Assembly (NCBI GenBank): GCA_031552145.1
Contig: JAVBMV010000003.1
Span: 248,001 to 312,000 of the forward strand
DNA: 64,000 bases
Direction of reading: 5' to 3'
Source of the DNA: JAVBMV01 sp031552145
GTDB lineage: Bacteria; Myxococcota; Myxococcia; Myxococcales; UBA5297
Positions 44,701 through 53,396 of the stretch are shown here, one piece after another. Made by a program: the position numbers and the translations under genes. The stretch's first letter is position 1. Each line of letters opens with the position of its first letter. A model generated the notes under the pieces. It searched no databases and was not told the origin of the DNA. It saw only the letters and a program-made list of their open reading frames with translations.

Positions 44701-47700
44701 TTATAATTGAATTTATTGCTGCCGCTGACGCTGGTGGAGCCCGAGAGCACGGCGGAGCGATTACTGGAGTTGAGCACGACGACGTTATTGACGCTCTCAC
44801 AGGCGTTCTCCACGGCGGCCTCGAGCGAGAGCTTCAGCACGAAGTCATCGCCACCGGCCGCCTTGCTGTCGACAATAACGAAATAGTCGAGGGCGCCAGC
44901 GGAGGAGTCAGCGGTGGAGGCGATCGTGGCCCTCAGCGTCGTACCGCTGCTCGCGGTCGTTGCGCAGGCCACCTGTTTCTCGGAGGTCTCGTCGGCACAG
45001 CTCGTTCGAATGTAGAGCGCGGGCTGGAAAGCGGGCGCCACGGTCGCGGCTGGCGTCAGCTCCGCGGTGAGCATGTAGCGATTCCCCTGGGGGATTCTCA
45101 CTCGATAAATGGCCTCGGGGCCGGGCAGACCGGCTGGGAGACAGGCGTTGGCCGCGAAGCTGCCGGCGCTTCTCCCAAAGGTGGAGCCCTTTATCTCCGC
45201 CTTTCCACCCACGAACTGCACGGGCTGGGCGACGATGGCCTGGGCACAGGTGGTGACCGGCGCGGGTGTCGTGACGGCGCTCGTCTGGAGCCGCACCTGG
45301 AAGGTGCCGCGCAAGGGCGACTTCGAATCGACCCATAGGAAGTAGGTGCCCGCGCCCAGGTTGAGTTCAAAAGAGGCCGGCCCGCCCTTGTCGACCGAGG
45401 AGGCGGCGAGCTCCTTTGCGCTATCGGTGGTGCTGCAATCATCCTTGCGCAGATAGAGGAGCGCCATCCCATCGATCGAAGCAAAGGCCAGCTCCGCCTT
45501 TAGGCGCTTGGGCTCGGTCAGTTCGAAGGTATAGACCAGATCGGGGCCATTGCCATCGTTCGGCTTCAGGAGCGAGGTGCCGTTGTCGGTGGCGCGCCCG
45601 GTGTCGCCTTCAAAGACGAGTCGGCCATCGAGCGCCTCCTCCAGGTAGAGCCGCTCGGCGCTGGTGCAGGAGTCGGGGAGGAGCGGCGCCTGTTCGAACG
45701 CGACCTGCAGCGAGAACCTCCCGAAGGAGGTGCCCACGCCATCGACCACGACGTAATAGGTACCCGCCTTGACGCTGCCGGAAGCAACGGCGACGCCGGT
45801 CCCGTTCACATCCGCGCCGCAGGCAACCTCATCAAGCGATGCGGTGCTCTCGCAATTGGCGTCGCGGATATAGACCGCCGGCCTGTAGTAGGGCGCGTAG
45901 GCGGAGCGGAGCACTCTGGCGCTGAGCACGCCCGCGCTCCCCACCTGCACCGAATAGACAAGATCGGGGCCATCGTGCGGATTGCTCGCAGTCGCGCAGG
46001 ACCCACTGTAGTCGTCGAGCGCGAGGTCGGTCGATTCATCGGAAATGACGACCGCGCCCTGGGGGGAGGGCAACGTCAAGACCTTCGCCGTCAAGCCATT
46101 CGTGCCACAGACGTCATTGGCGGGAGGCGGCGGGGAGAGCGAACGCGAGACGGAGAGCGTGAAGGCCCCCTCCTGCGCGACAGTGGCTGAGTCGACGAAG
46201 ATGAAGACATCGTTCTTGCGCCCCGAAAGGAGCATCACCGCATCCTTTCCGGCGGGGGCGGAGGTGCAGGCTCTGTAGGTGCCGCCGCAGATGTCGCTCG
46301 AGTAGAGAACCGGCGCGAGCGCGCTCCCTTCCGCGGGCTTCAAGGTCACGTAGAGATCGTGCAGCGTCGGCCCGACGTTGAGCTTGTAGACGAGGTCGGC
46401 GCCCGCGGAGCTGGGCGCACAGAGTGCGCTGACCGTAGTGTCCGGCTTGGCGTCTCGGGTGTTCTCCTCGACGGTCAGGGTGGTCGCATCGCCGTCGAAG
46501 GTCAGCAGCTTGGCACCAGAACAGACGTCGTGGGCGGGAACATCGCTCCGCTCGAGTTCAACATCCAGCTCGAAGGGGCCATCGGCGCCCGTCACTCCAT
46601 TGCTATCGACGATCAAGTAGAAGGTGCCGCTCGAGGCGAAGCGCACCAGTTCGATCTGGACGGAAGCGGGCGTAGCCGAGAGCGCACACGTTCTCTGGAC
46701 GCTTATTGGCGCCGTCGCCGCGCAGTCGTTCCGCATCATGAGGATCGGCTTGAGCTGAGAGCCGACCGCGGGTGTGACCTTGGCCCTAATGCTCCAGAGC
46801 TTGGGGCTCGCAATCGTTGGGAGCACCAACTTCCACGCGAGCTCCTTCCCCGTCGGAGTGCTGGTGGTCGTGATGCAACCAATGCTGGTTGCGTAATTAC
46901 TTCCGCTGCCAAAACCCGCCGAGGTGTCGCCCTTTATCTTCACGGAGATCTGCTTCGCATCGGCGGGCTGAATCGTGCCCATCGACGCGGCATCACAGGC
47001 CCCCGCGGTGTATTCCGCATGGGCGAAGAGCTCGAGCGAGAAGGCGCCCTCCCCTTCGTGGGCGCCGTCGACCACCACAAAGAAATCCCTGGGGCCCGCG
47101 CCGGGATCGAGCAGCTTGGCCACCTGCGCCGTGCCGCCCGCGCCGACGCCACAGGCATCACTCGCGACAGCGGCGCCGCAGGAATCGATGAAATAGACCG
47201 ATGGAGAATAACCGAGCCCGTCGGTCTGGGTCGCCAGCGCGCGGACGAAGGACTTTGTAGCGAGCGTGAAGCGGTAATAGACCTCGGCCCCGGTGGTGTT
47301 GGCGAAGGAGCCGCCGCACTCGGGGTTGCTCGCCGACGCACCCGCGGTGCGCCCCTCTACCTTCGCATGGCCACTCGAGAGATCGATGAAGTAGGCACTT
47401 CCCGTTTCGGCCGCCGAGCAGAGCGCGTTTCCTTCCGCGGCACCTACCGGAGAAGAGAGGGTCAACGTGAAGGGCCCCCAGTACCCACCGGAGGTGTCGA
47501 CAATAAGGGAGTAAGTAGCCCCTCCGGTGAGACCGAAGATCTTCTTGTGGACCGACCCGGCATAGGCTCGGTAGTCGCACGAGTGCTCCCGCGCCGGCTC
47601 GCTATCGGCGCAGCTCTCCCGCAGATAGACATAGGGGCGGTAAGACTTGCCTTCATCGATGGAGCCGGGGGCCGGCTCGAGCAAGAGCTCCAGGTTCCGC

Positions 47701-49625
47701 TTGCCTCCCGGCGGCATCGTCACGGCGTAGACGACATCGCGCCCCAGGGTATCGTTCTGACAGTTGCCCACCAGGTCGGCGCGCGCAAAGGTGGTATCGC
47801 CCCTTTCGACCGTGGGTGAACCGTCCGCGGCAAGTACAATCGCCTTGGGCACGTCGGAGCAATCGTCGTTGGTGACGGGCGGAAAGAAGGCCACCTTCAA
47901 GGTCGCGTCGTAGGGGCGCTCGAACATTCCACTCAGCCTGATGATGTAGCGCTCCCCCGCCTTGGCCCATCCATACTGGACATAAGGATCCTGGGTCTGA
48001 TCATCGGCGTCGGTGCTGTAGTCGGTTCTCTTGGCTCGGGCGCTGCAGGAGTGCCTGTCCTCCACGCCGCCCGCGCAACCCTTCAACAGCGAGATGACCG
48101 GCTGAACCGAAGGGGTCGCTCCCGGCTGCAGCGTGGCACGGAAAGCCGTATCCTGCTCGATCTCGAGAACATAGAAGACATCGGGGCTGGACCGCTCGAC
48201 CTGTGTCGAGGAATGGCAGGCAGCGAAAGGGGTGCTGGGCAGCGCCCCGATGGTGCTGACCTCGACGTCGAAAGAGCCGCTCGCCTGCGCCAAGGGGATC
48301 GCATCGGCACAAGCATCTCCTAGGACGGGCTCGAGCTCCTCGGCGGTGACCACGATGCGCTGCGCGCCCGCGCTCGTCCTCATATAGCTGTCGACCCAGA
48401 GATAGATGGTGCCGGGGCCCGCGACTGCTCCCTCCAGCGTGAGCGGCTCGTGCAGATCGGTCGAGGCGCAGCCCAGCTCGGAGCCCTGTGCAACGCAATC
48501 GGCGCGCAGATAGAGCGCGGGCTTGGTCTTGGCGCCGAGCTGATCGGCGGTGACCGTGACGCGGCTGGGCTTCGCGAGATTGAAGGAGTAGACGACGTCG
48601 AGCCCAGAGTCATAGGGGGGGATCTCCAGTGGCTGACAGAGACCGATCTGCTCTCCCCGCGCCCGCGTGGTGTCGGCCAGCACCATGCCGACGCCATCGA
48701 CCAGCTCGATGGGGGCCACGCCCTCGCCGCAGGTGTCGTTGGGGACCGGCGCCTGATTCGATTGGCAGACCCCCAGCACGCAGAGTTGATTCGTCCCGCA
48801 ACCGGCTCCCTTGGAGCAATCGGCCACCTCGCGCACTTGGCCGCAATGGTCGCGCGTGCGGAGCGGGCCGCAGGTCTGGTTATGGGCGGCGCAGAGCGCC
48901 TCGTCGGTCTCGTTGATGCAGGCACAGACGTTCTCCTCGCACGTCTTTGGCGCCTCGCAGGGATCGCCACAGTCGAAGGCGCGCTCGGCCCCGCACCAAT
49001 CCTTGACGGTGCCGGTGCCGCATTCCACCGCCAACCGGTCCTTGGCCAAGGCACAGAGCTCGCTCTCGGGCTGCCCCACACAGACGCACGTGCCCTGCTC
49101 GCTACAGATATCGTGTGGGCCGCAAGTGTTGGGGCATTCGGTGTCGCGGGGGAGTCCGCAGAGATCTTCTCCTACTCCGCGGCCACAGGCGATCTTCAGA
49201 CGTTTGCAGAAGGCGAGGTTCGACTCGACGCACTGCTCCTGGCACTGGCCGCTCTCCTCGTTACAGAAGAGCCCGCCGGTGCAGGTGCCGCACTCGCCGC
49301 CGCAGCCATCCGAGCCGCATTGGCGCCCCTCGCACTGGGGCGTGCAGCAGGTCGCGCCGCCGACACAGATCTCGGGAGGCGTACAGCAGCTCTCGCCGCA
49401 CTCGAAGCGCGGGCTGACGCAGTCCTCTACTCCCACGTCGCCGGTATCACCCGTGTCGCCGACATCCCCGCCGACATCGCCGACATCAGAGACATCCGAA
49501 GGTCCTGCATCGGCGTCGGGCTTCCGGGATCCTGGGTCGTCGCCGCAACCTGCCGAGAAGAGAAGAGCGCAGAGGGCGAGGCCCACCGCAAAAGAGAATT
49601 TCGAACAGCCTCTTAAAACCAACAT
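41778..49625 (-). CDS. Giant lipoprotein 2: Cys-rich head and 16 PPC-like repeats
   Basis: A 2615-residue paralogue of giant lipoprotein 1. The signal MLVLRGCSKFSFAVGLALCA runs into the lipobox FSAGC (lipid Cys27), followed by an Asp/Val/Gly/Thr linker with GDTGDTGDVG, and a longer Cys-rich head (about 69-287, including CGSDGCGGECGTC). From about 294, 16 repeats follow, starting with NDTCGEG, GDACADAIPL, NDDCSD, HDVCSGAKLL, NDVCG, NDSCQ and NDRCENASPL, and closing with YYLWVDS-type strands. The start at 49625 is set by GGAGGT at 49638-49633, 7 nt upstream; an earlier in-frame ATG at 49643 would put this site inside the gene. It converges on the FecR gene. Cell-surface location is predicted; function is unknown. 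Confidence 0.88.
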   Translation of the reverse strand: MLVLRGCSKFSFAVGLALCALLFSAGCGDDPGSRKPDADAGPSDVSDVGDVGGDVGDTGDTGDVGVEDCVSPRFECGESCCTPPEICVGGATCCTPQCEGRQCGSDGCGGECGTCTGGLFCNEESGQCQEQCVESNLAFCKRLKIACGRGVGEDLCGLPRDTECPNTCGPHDICSEQGTCVCVGQPESELCALAKDRLAVECGTGTVKDWCGAERAFDCGDPCEAPKTCEENVCACINETDEALCAAHNQTCGPLRTRDHCGQVREVADCSKGAGCGTNQLCVLGVCQSNQAPVPNDTCGEGVAPIELVDGVGMVLADTTRARGEQIGLCQPLEIPPYDSGLDVVYSFNLAKPSRVTVTADQLGAKTKPALYLRADCVAQGSELGCASTDLHEPLTLEGAVAGPGTIYLWVDSYMRTSAGAQRIVVTAEELEPVLGDACADAIPLAQASGSFDVEVSTIGALPSTPFAACHSSTQVERSSPDVFYVLEIEQDTAFRATLQPGATPSVQPVISLLKGCAGGVEDRHSCSARAKRTDYSTDADDQTQDPYVQYGWAKAGERYIIRLSGMFERPYDATLKVAFFPPVTNDDCSDVPKAIVLAADGSPTVERGDTTFARADLVGNCQNDTLGRDVVYAVTMPPGGKRNLELLLEPAPGSIDEGKSYRPYVYLRESCADSEPAREHSCDYRAYAGSVHKKIFGLTGGATYSLIVDTSGGYWGPFTLTLSSPVGAAEGNALCSAAETGSAYFIDLSSGHAKVEGRTAGASASNPECGGSFANTTGAEVYYRFTLATKSFVRALATQTDGLGYSPSVYFIDSCGAAVASDACGVGAGGTAQVAKLLDPGAGPRDFFVVVDGAHEGEGAFSLELFAHAEYTAGACDAASMGTIQPADAKQISVKIKGDTSAGFGSGSNYATSIGCITTTSTPTGKELAWKLVLPTIASPKLWSIRAKVTPAVGSQLKPILMMRNDCAATAPISVQRTCALSATPASVQIELVRFASSGTFYLIVDSNGVTGADGPFELDVELERSDVPAHDVCSGAKLLTFDGDATTLTVEENTRDAKPDTTVSALCAPSSAGADLVYKLNVGPTLHDLYVTLKPAEGSALAPVLYSSDICGGTYRACTSAPAGKDAVMLLSGRKNDVFIFVDSATVAQEGAFTLSVSRSLSPPPPANDVCGTNGLTAKVLTLPSPQGAVVISDESTDLALDDYSGSCATASNPHDGPDLVYSVQVGSAGVLSARVLRSAYAPYYRPAVYIRDANCESTASLDEVACGADVNGTGVAVASGSVKAGTYYVVVDGVGTSFGRFSLQVAFEQAPLLPDSCTSAERLYLEEALDGRLVFEGDTGRATDNGTSLLKPNDGNGPDLVYTFELTEPKRLKAELAFASIDGMALLYLRKDDCSTTDSAKELAASSVDKGGPASFELNLGAGTYFLWVDSKSPLRGTFQVRLQTSAVTTPAPVTTCAQAIVAQPVQFVGGKAEIKGSTFGRSAGSFAANACLPAGLPGPEAIYRVRIPQGNRYMLTAELTPAATVAPAFQPALYIRTSCADETSEKQVACATTASSGTTLRATIASTADSSAGALDYFVIVDSKAAGGDDFVLKLSLEAAVENACESVNNVVVLNSSNRSAVLSGSTSVSGSNKFNYKCAQDGGAAAGNDLLFLVRVDPGINAFDLVVRNRFATASATNALFLQPDTCTAGLNPSVSSPAAWVCDAPGNVGRAGISTSIPSGSERSYYLWVDGPSSSGAFELTLELVAAGTGGAASSCAAPRALTFANGVATVESDNFFEGDKTILHTACNLSGTGRQEIYALPVTVDSRATVVVIPQGGQVYPTLEIRKTCDAPGTDASACDGAANGSYAVALSVQLAQQANPYYLVVDSNGTNRAGPYKMYVTLEASSGEAARTCASPAPTVTLGATAKATLAGTLPAFGGTETGSCGSMVGGEVAYPITLDLAPGAKTSLSLMLYGNGGTQSTSTFTGYTPSFYLRRGACNGAAAQELGCTYQTSNTVATAAATFTDLEAGDYWLFLDAHTQIASRRRAFMLFLSTDASVTSAENSLCGGATDIELDALGAGSITESSGLKYSTHKMAGVGTCATAPGPERIYKVEVPAGHTLSVKATVTAGSSFTPVVYVRSSCESAAAADQVACVASGDSWSTPFLSAETRTYYVVVDAKESGASGGYKLDVRTAPSTAFAANDSCQSPFPSSAVINLYAANGATVAGSLNDASDNMSASCGGAGAPDKVYRFTLYDPARVRISAYGSGFRPTIYVKSPCDERGSEVSRGACAKGVDGYPSATLDLSYLNAGDYFLWVDGESASSAGFFWVDMELLPAGEPPYRADCFAPKALTWSDPDHATATERFTLTSAEGSNSGTCAVMPGPEFVYLLNLGARQEPLKATIKVIGTYSPETARPYIYLRSVCSDTGANAEWGCVKALDGEHTLVHAALSPVLYYIYVDFAELNAAGDFTLDVAIEEGIEAPVNDRCENASPLSLGDEIEASTASANNDHAAGRTTASGTGCPTSNDWGRGKELVYAYTAESTVGFKVTLTAAWEATLWIDTSCEDNWSCVAGARVNSVAGSTASATVTVAAPEVGKTYYLFVDANSETAAGNFRLELQEVVP

Positions 49626-49632
49626 CTCAGCG

Positions 49633-49638
49633 ACCTCC
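49633..49638 (-). promoter_or_regulatory. Ribosome binding site that fixes the start of giant lipoprotein 2
   Basis: Read leftward this is GGAGGT, separated by 7 nt from the ATG at 49625. It lies within the six codons that would be added by the upstream ATG at 49643, which itself has no comparable site. Confidence 0.7.
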
Positions 49639-49701
49639 ATCATCGGGACAGAGGTCGAGCTTCCTATTCCGTTTCAGGCCAAGTCAAGGCACAGGGGAGC
49701 G

Positions 49702-50268
49702 TCAGAGCGCCAGGAAGAAATAGCTCACTACATCGAGCTGCTTTCCCTCTTGCACCAAGATCACCAATTCCCAGAGCCCAGGCTCGGGGAAGAGCACTCC
49801 GTCGAGGGCGTACCTCCCCCCGCCGAGCTCACGCACGATCGGCGCTTTGTCGGGCGAGCCGACATCGTGGAGATCGACGATCGTCCGCATGCGCATCCCC
49901 GGCGCACCAGCGCCATCGGAGAGGCGGCGCACCTCGACCTCCATCTGGTGCTCGCCCAGCCCCGGCACGGGAGTAGACCAGAGCGAGATGGCGAAGTTCT
50001 TGTGATTGGTCGTCTTGGTGAGGCCCGCGGCATAGAGATCGGGCGTCAGCCCCGGGTGACAGTGGGGATCGGCGGAGGCCCCCACGCAGTAGCCCAGGCC
50101 CGCGTCGGGGGACAGCCCGGATGAGTCAGAGGACGCGTCATAGGAAGCGTCGGCCCCTGACGAGCCATCCGCGCCAACATCCGGCTCTCCGCCGACCCGC
50201 TCCCCCGCGCCGCCGCAGCCGGCGCCCAAGTGTACGATAATCAGCATGATGAAGACCGGCGCGCGCAA
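49702..50268 (-). CDS. Small lipoprotein with beta-sandwich-like C-terminal domain
   Basis: A 188-residue lipoprotein starting with TTG at 50268, with GGGAGGG a few bases upstream. The signal ends in LGAGC (lipid Cys18), and an Asp/Ser/Gly-rich linker follows. The C-terminal 110 residues have the strand pattern of YtkA/FixH-like or copper-handling beta-sandwich proteins (ISLWSTPVPGLGEHQMEVEV ... MRMRTIVDLHDVGSPD ... LFPEPGLWELVILVQ). No metal-binding Met/His cluster typical of copper chaperones is clear. It lies 76 bp upstream of giant lipoprotein 2 on the same strand and might be co-transcribed with it. Confidence 0.75.
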   Translation of the reverse strand: MRAPVFIMLIIVHLGAGCGGAGERVGGEPDVGADGSSGADASYDASSDSSGLSPDAGLGYCVGASADPHCHPGLTPDLYAAGLTKTTNHKNFAISLWSTPVPGLGEHQMEVEVRRLSDGAGAPGMRMRTIVDLHDVGSPDKAPIVRELGGGRYALDGVLFPEPGLWELVILVQEGKQLDVVSYFFLAL

Positions 50269-50387
50269 CTTCCCTCCCGGAGACCGTCGCCGCGGCTCCT
50301 CGAACCAGGTAGTGCCGCCGGGCGCCGCCCGCCAGCCATCAGAGAAATGATTGACACTGCGGGGGGGGTCGCTATCGTCGACGGGCT

Positions 50388-51728
50388 ATGGGCACTCCCA
50401 CCGTCTTGCTGGTCGACGACAATCGCGAGCTCCTGAACCTTCTCTCCCGCGTCTTCTCGGACGCTGGCTATCGGGTTCTGGCGGCGGCGCGCGGCAAGGA
50501 GGCACTGGAGCTGGCCTCGCGCGAGCCTCCGGCGCTTGCAGTGATCGACATGCTTCTCCCCGACATGCTCGGCTTTGCCGTCGCCGACGCGATCCGCGCG
50601 CAGCGAGAGGTTCCCATCATCTTTCTCTCCGGCGTCTTCAAAGGGCTCAAGCACGTCACCGAGGCCAGAACGAAGCACGGCGGCGTGGAGTATCTGGAGA
50701 AGCCCTTCGACTCCCAGCGGCTGCTCGCTGTCGCGAAGGGGATCGTACAGCCGCCCGCGCCGGCGCCGCGCGCCGAGGTCGAATCTGGGATCGACGTGGA
50801 GCTCAACTTCGACGTCGACGACGGCGAGAATGATGAGAACCCGCTGGAGCTGACCGGCATGGTCCGCGTCCACAGCAGGAGTGTTACCGCGGAGCTGCGC
50901 GGCGAGAAGCTGGTGGCGGACAACTCGCGCATCCAGGCGCCGCCCCGCCTTCGCCCCATGCCCCCTCCCTCTCCCGCCCAGGCCTCCGCCGCAAAGCAAC
51001 AGGTGGCGGCGAGCGCGGAGAGCGCGTACGTCCGGCGCGGCGACCTGCAGGACAACCTCCCCGCGCTCATTTCGGCCTTCTACCTCTCGAACGAGACGGG
51101 TGAGCTGGGCATCCAGCGGGGGCGCGTCAAGAAGGTCATCTACTTCGAGCGCGGCCAACCGGTCTATGCGCAGTCGAACCTGATCACCGATCGCTTCGGC
51201 CAGTTCCTCGTGCGCGTGGGCAAGATCAACGAGACACAGCTCGCGGTGGCGACCCGCCGCTCCGAGCTCGCCAACGTGAAGATCGGCGACGCCCTGGTCG
51301 AGCTGGGGCTGCTCGAGGAGAGCGAGCGCCTCTACTACTTGGCGCAGCAGGTGAAGAGCGTCTTCTACAGTCTCTTCGGCTGGGAGGAGGGCACCTACGA
51401 GATGACCTTCCGCGCCCACAACCTCGACCACGCCGTGCGCGTCGCGATGCACCCGGCCAACACGATCTCCCGGGGAATCAAAAAGCTCTACAGACTCGAG
51501 CGGCTGCGGCGCCTCTTGCCCAGCGGTGCCGTGCCCATCCCCTCGCGCCAGTCCATCTTCCCCGCCGACCAGATCGAGCTGGAGCCCTGGGAGCGCCAGC
51601 TGCTCTCGATGGCAGACGGCTCCCGCGACGTGAAAGACCTCATCCTGCTGGCGCGCCGCTCGGAGCAGGAGTCCTCCGCGTCGCTCTACGCAATGGTGGC
51701 GCTCTCGCTGCTGGAGCTGGCGCGCTAG
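50388..51728 (+). CDS. Response regulator with DUF4388-type (PATAN-like) output domain
   Basis: A 446-residue protein. Residues 1-115 are a receiver (LLVDDN at 7-12, phosphoacceptor Asp54 in AVIDMLLPD, Lys105 in EKPF). A long Pro/Ala-rich linker (about 120-208) follows. From about 212 there is a DUF4388-like domain: RGDLQDNLPALISAFYLSNE, GELGIQRGRVKKVIYFERG, QPVYAQSNLITDRFGQFLV, then a helical region with FGWEEGTYEM and a winged-helix-like end. Such proteins are common in Myxococcota and are linked to motility and development signalling. It converges with the response regulator on the other strand, and the stop codons overlap by 4 bp. Confidence 0.88.
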   Translation: MGTPTVLLVDDNRELLNLLSRVFSDAGYRVLAAARGKEALELASREPPALAVIDMLLPDMLGFAVADAIRAQREVPIIFLSGVFKGLKHVTEARTKHGGVEYLEKPFDSQRLLAVAKGIVQPPAPAPRAEVESGIDVELNFDVDDGENDENPLELTGMVRVHSRSVTAELRGEKLVADNSRIQAPPRLRPMPPPSPAQASAAKQQVAASAESAYVRRGDLQDNLPALISAFYLSNETGELGIQRGRVKKVIYFERGQPVYAQSNLITDRFGQFLVRVGKINETQLAVATRRSELANVKIGDALVELGLLEESERLYYLAQQVKSVFYSLFGWEEGTYEMTFRAHNLDHAVRVAMHPANTISRGIKKLYRLERLRRLLPSGAVPIPSRQSIFPADQIELEPWERQLLSMADGSRDVKDLILLARRSEQESSASLYAMVALSLLELAR

Positions 51729-52105
51729 GCGCTCCGCGCGAAGCGCGCGACCACCTCGAGCAGGTGGTCCAGATCAATCGGCTTTTTGATGAAGAGCGCC
51801 GCGTCGATCGTCTCCTCGCCCGAGCGCAGCCGTCCATCTCCGCTGATGGCCACGACCGGAAGGTGCGCGAGCGCCGGATCATTCCGTTGCTCGCGAAGAA
51901 AGGTCCAACCGCTCATCCCCGGCATGGTCATGTCGAGCAACAAGAGCGCGGGGCGCATCCCCGCGCGCAGCTGCACGAGCGCGCTCTCCGCGGAGGCAAA
52001 GGCGCGGACCTGGTGCCCCTCTAGTTCCAAGACCTGGGTCAACATCCCGCGGATGTCGGCGTCATCTTCAATAATGGCGACCGTCGTGGCGGCAGGCGCG
52101 CTCAT
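51725..52105 (-). CDS. Single-domain response regulator
   Basis: A 126-residue receiver. The acidic pocket is in IIEDDAD (11-17), phosphoacceptor Asp58 lies in LLLLDMTMPGMSG, and Lys109 in FIKKP is the conserved lysine. No output domain is present. Its ATG overlaps the stop of the GAF histidine kinase gene (4 bp), so the pair is almost certainly a cognate two-component system. The long open frame that extends upstream within the kinase gene is a shadow and was rejected. Confidence 0.9.
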   Translation of the reverse strand: MSAPAATTVAIIEDDADIRGMLTQVLELEGHQVRAFASAESALVQLRAGMRPALLLLDMTMPGMSGWTFLREQRNDPALAHLPVVAISGDGRLRSGEETIDAALFIKKPIDLDHLLEVVARFARSA

Positions 52106-53388
52106 CCGCCACCCCTGAGTACGATGGGGAGTTCGACGATGAAGTTCGCCCCCTCCCCCTCGCGACTCTCGACGCGGACGGTGCCGCCCAGCGAGTGTAC
52201 CGCGCGCTCGACGATGTAGAGCCCCAGCCCAAGGCCGCTGTAGTTGCGCGACGAAACAGCTCGCTCGAAGCGATGGAAGATCCGCGTCTGCGCCTCGGGC
52301 GAGATGCCCATGCCGTGATCGCGCACTTCGATCCGCGCATGGGGCCGGCCGCCCCCGGCCTGCGCCTTTTCGAACTTGGTGAGGGAGAGCCTCACGGGTC
52401 TCCCTTCGCCATATTTCAGGGCATTGGTCAGCAGGTTGACCACGATCTGCTCGAGCCGCATGCGATCCCATAGGCCAACGAGCGAGTGGGGCACGTCGAG
52501 CGCCAGCTCGCACCCAGCTTGCTCGAACTGGATGGAGAGGCCGGCTGCGAGATCGCGAAGCATCGCGGCGAGATCGAGCTCCACCAGCTCCAGCTTCACC
52601 TGGCCGGCCTGAAAGCGGACAGCGTCGAAGAGGCGCTCGATGAGACCCGTGAGGCGCACCACCTGGCGCTCGGAGGTGACCAGGGTTGCCTCGACGATCT
52701 CCTTCGGCGCGCTGGCGAGCCCCTGCCCCCGCGCGAGGCGCAGCAATGCTTGGACCGCCAACTGTAGCGAGGTGACCGGCGTGTGCAGCTCGTGCGAGGC
52801 GACGCCGAGGAACTCGTCGCGCGCGCGCACCGCCTCTTGCGCCTGCAGGTAGAGGTAGGCGTTGTCGAGCGCGAGCGCGGCGCGGGCGCCGAGATCCTCG
52901 GCGAGCGTCACGTCGGACTGCGTGAAGCGCCGGCCCGAATCCCCCAGCACGAAGGCGAGCGAGCCGAAGAGCCGATCGCGCGCCACGAGCGGTACGATGA
53001 GGATCGAATCAGTGCCCAGCGCCTCGAGCACGCGCCGGTGCTCTTCATCACGCCCTATCTGCCCGAGCAGCGCCTCGTCCACCTCGGGATAGAATTCGGT
53101 CTTCCCCGTAGTTAGGACGCGCGAGATGCCGGGGCTGCCGCGCAGGTCGGGCGTGAAGCGCGCCTTGAGCCGCCCAATCAGCTCCTCTTTCGAAGGGAGC
53201 GCATGGGCGGCCGCGATGCGGTTCACTCGCCCATCTTCTTCGAGCAGATCGAGCGCGCTCCAGTCAGCAAAGACCGGCAGCGCTAGATGAACCACTCTCT
53301 CCAGAGTGGTGGAGAGCTCGAGCGACGAGGCGAGGAGCTGGCTCACCTCCGCCAGGAAGGCGGCATGCCCCTCGCGCGACGCAGTCAT
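52102..53388 (-). CDS. GAF-domain sensor histidine kinase (cytoplasmic)
   Basis: A 428-residue kinase. Residues about 12-180 form a GAF domain (SSLELSTTLERVVHLALPVF ... SILIVPLVARDRLFGSLAFV). The phosphoacceptor helix holds FLGVASHELHTPVTSL with His199. The HATPase domain has the N box QIVVNLLTNALKYGEG, G1 VRDHGMGIS and G2 SGLGLGLYIVE, all intact. No membrane segments are seen, so the signal is likely to be intracellular. It lies only 8 bp downstream of the biotin carrier gene and overlaps the receiver gene, so it probably shares the carboxylase transcript. Confidence 0.92.
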   Translation of the reverse strand: MTASREGHAAFLAEVSQLLASSLELSTTLERVVHLALPVFADWSALDLLEEDGRVNRIAAAHALPSKEELIGRLKARFTPDLRGSPGISRVLTTGKTEFYPEVDEALLGQIGRDEEHRRVLEALGTDSILIVPLVARDRLFGSLAFVLGDSGRRFTQSDVTLAEDLGARAALALDNAYLYLQAQEAVRARDEFLGVASHELHTPVTSLQLAVQALLRLARGQGLASAPKEIVEATLVTSERQVVRLTGLIERLFDAVRFQAGQVKLELVELDLAAMLRDLAAGLSIQFEQAGCELALDVPHSLVGLWDRMRLEQIVVNLLTNALKYGEGRPVRLSLTKFEKAQAGGGRPHARIEVRDHGMGISPEAQTRIFHRFERAVSSRNYSGLGLGLYIVERAVHSLGGTVRVESREGEGANFIVELPIVLRGGG

Positions 53389-53396
53389 GATCGCCG

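Noticed and set aside
42120..45338. Long rightward open frame (over 1000 codons) across giant lipoprotein 2, and similar long frames at 4751-6427, 6518-7762 and 29057-30787.
   Set aside because: They lie antisense to well-supported genes. The amino-acid make-up (Arg, Gly, Ala, Glu, His-rich without family motifs) is what GC-rich antisense frames give.
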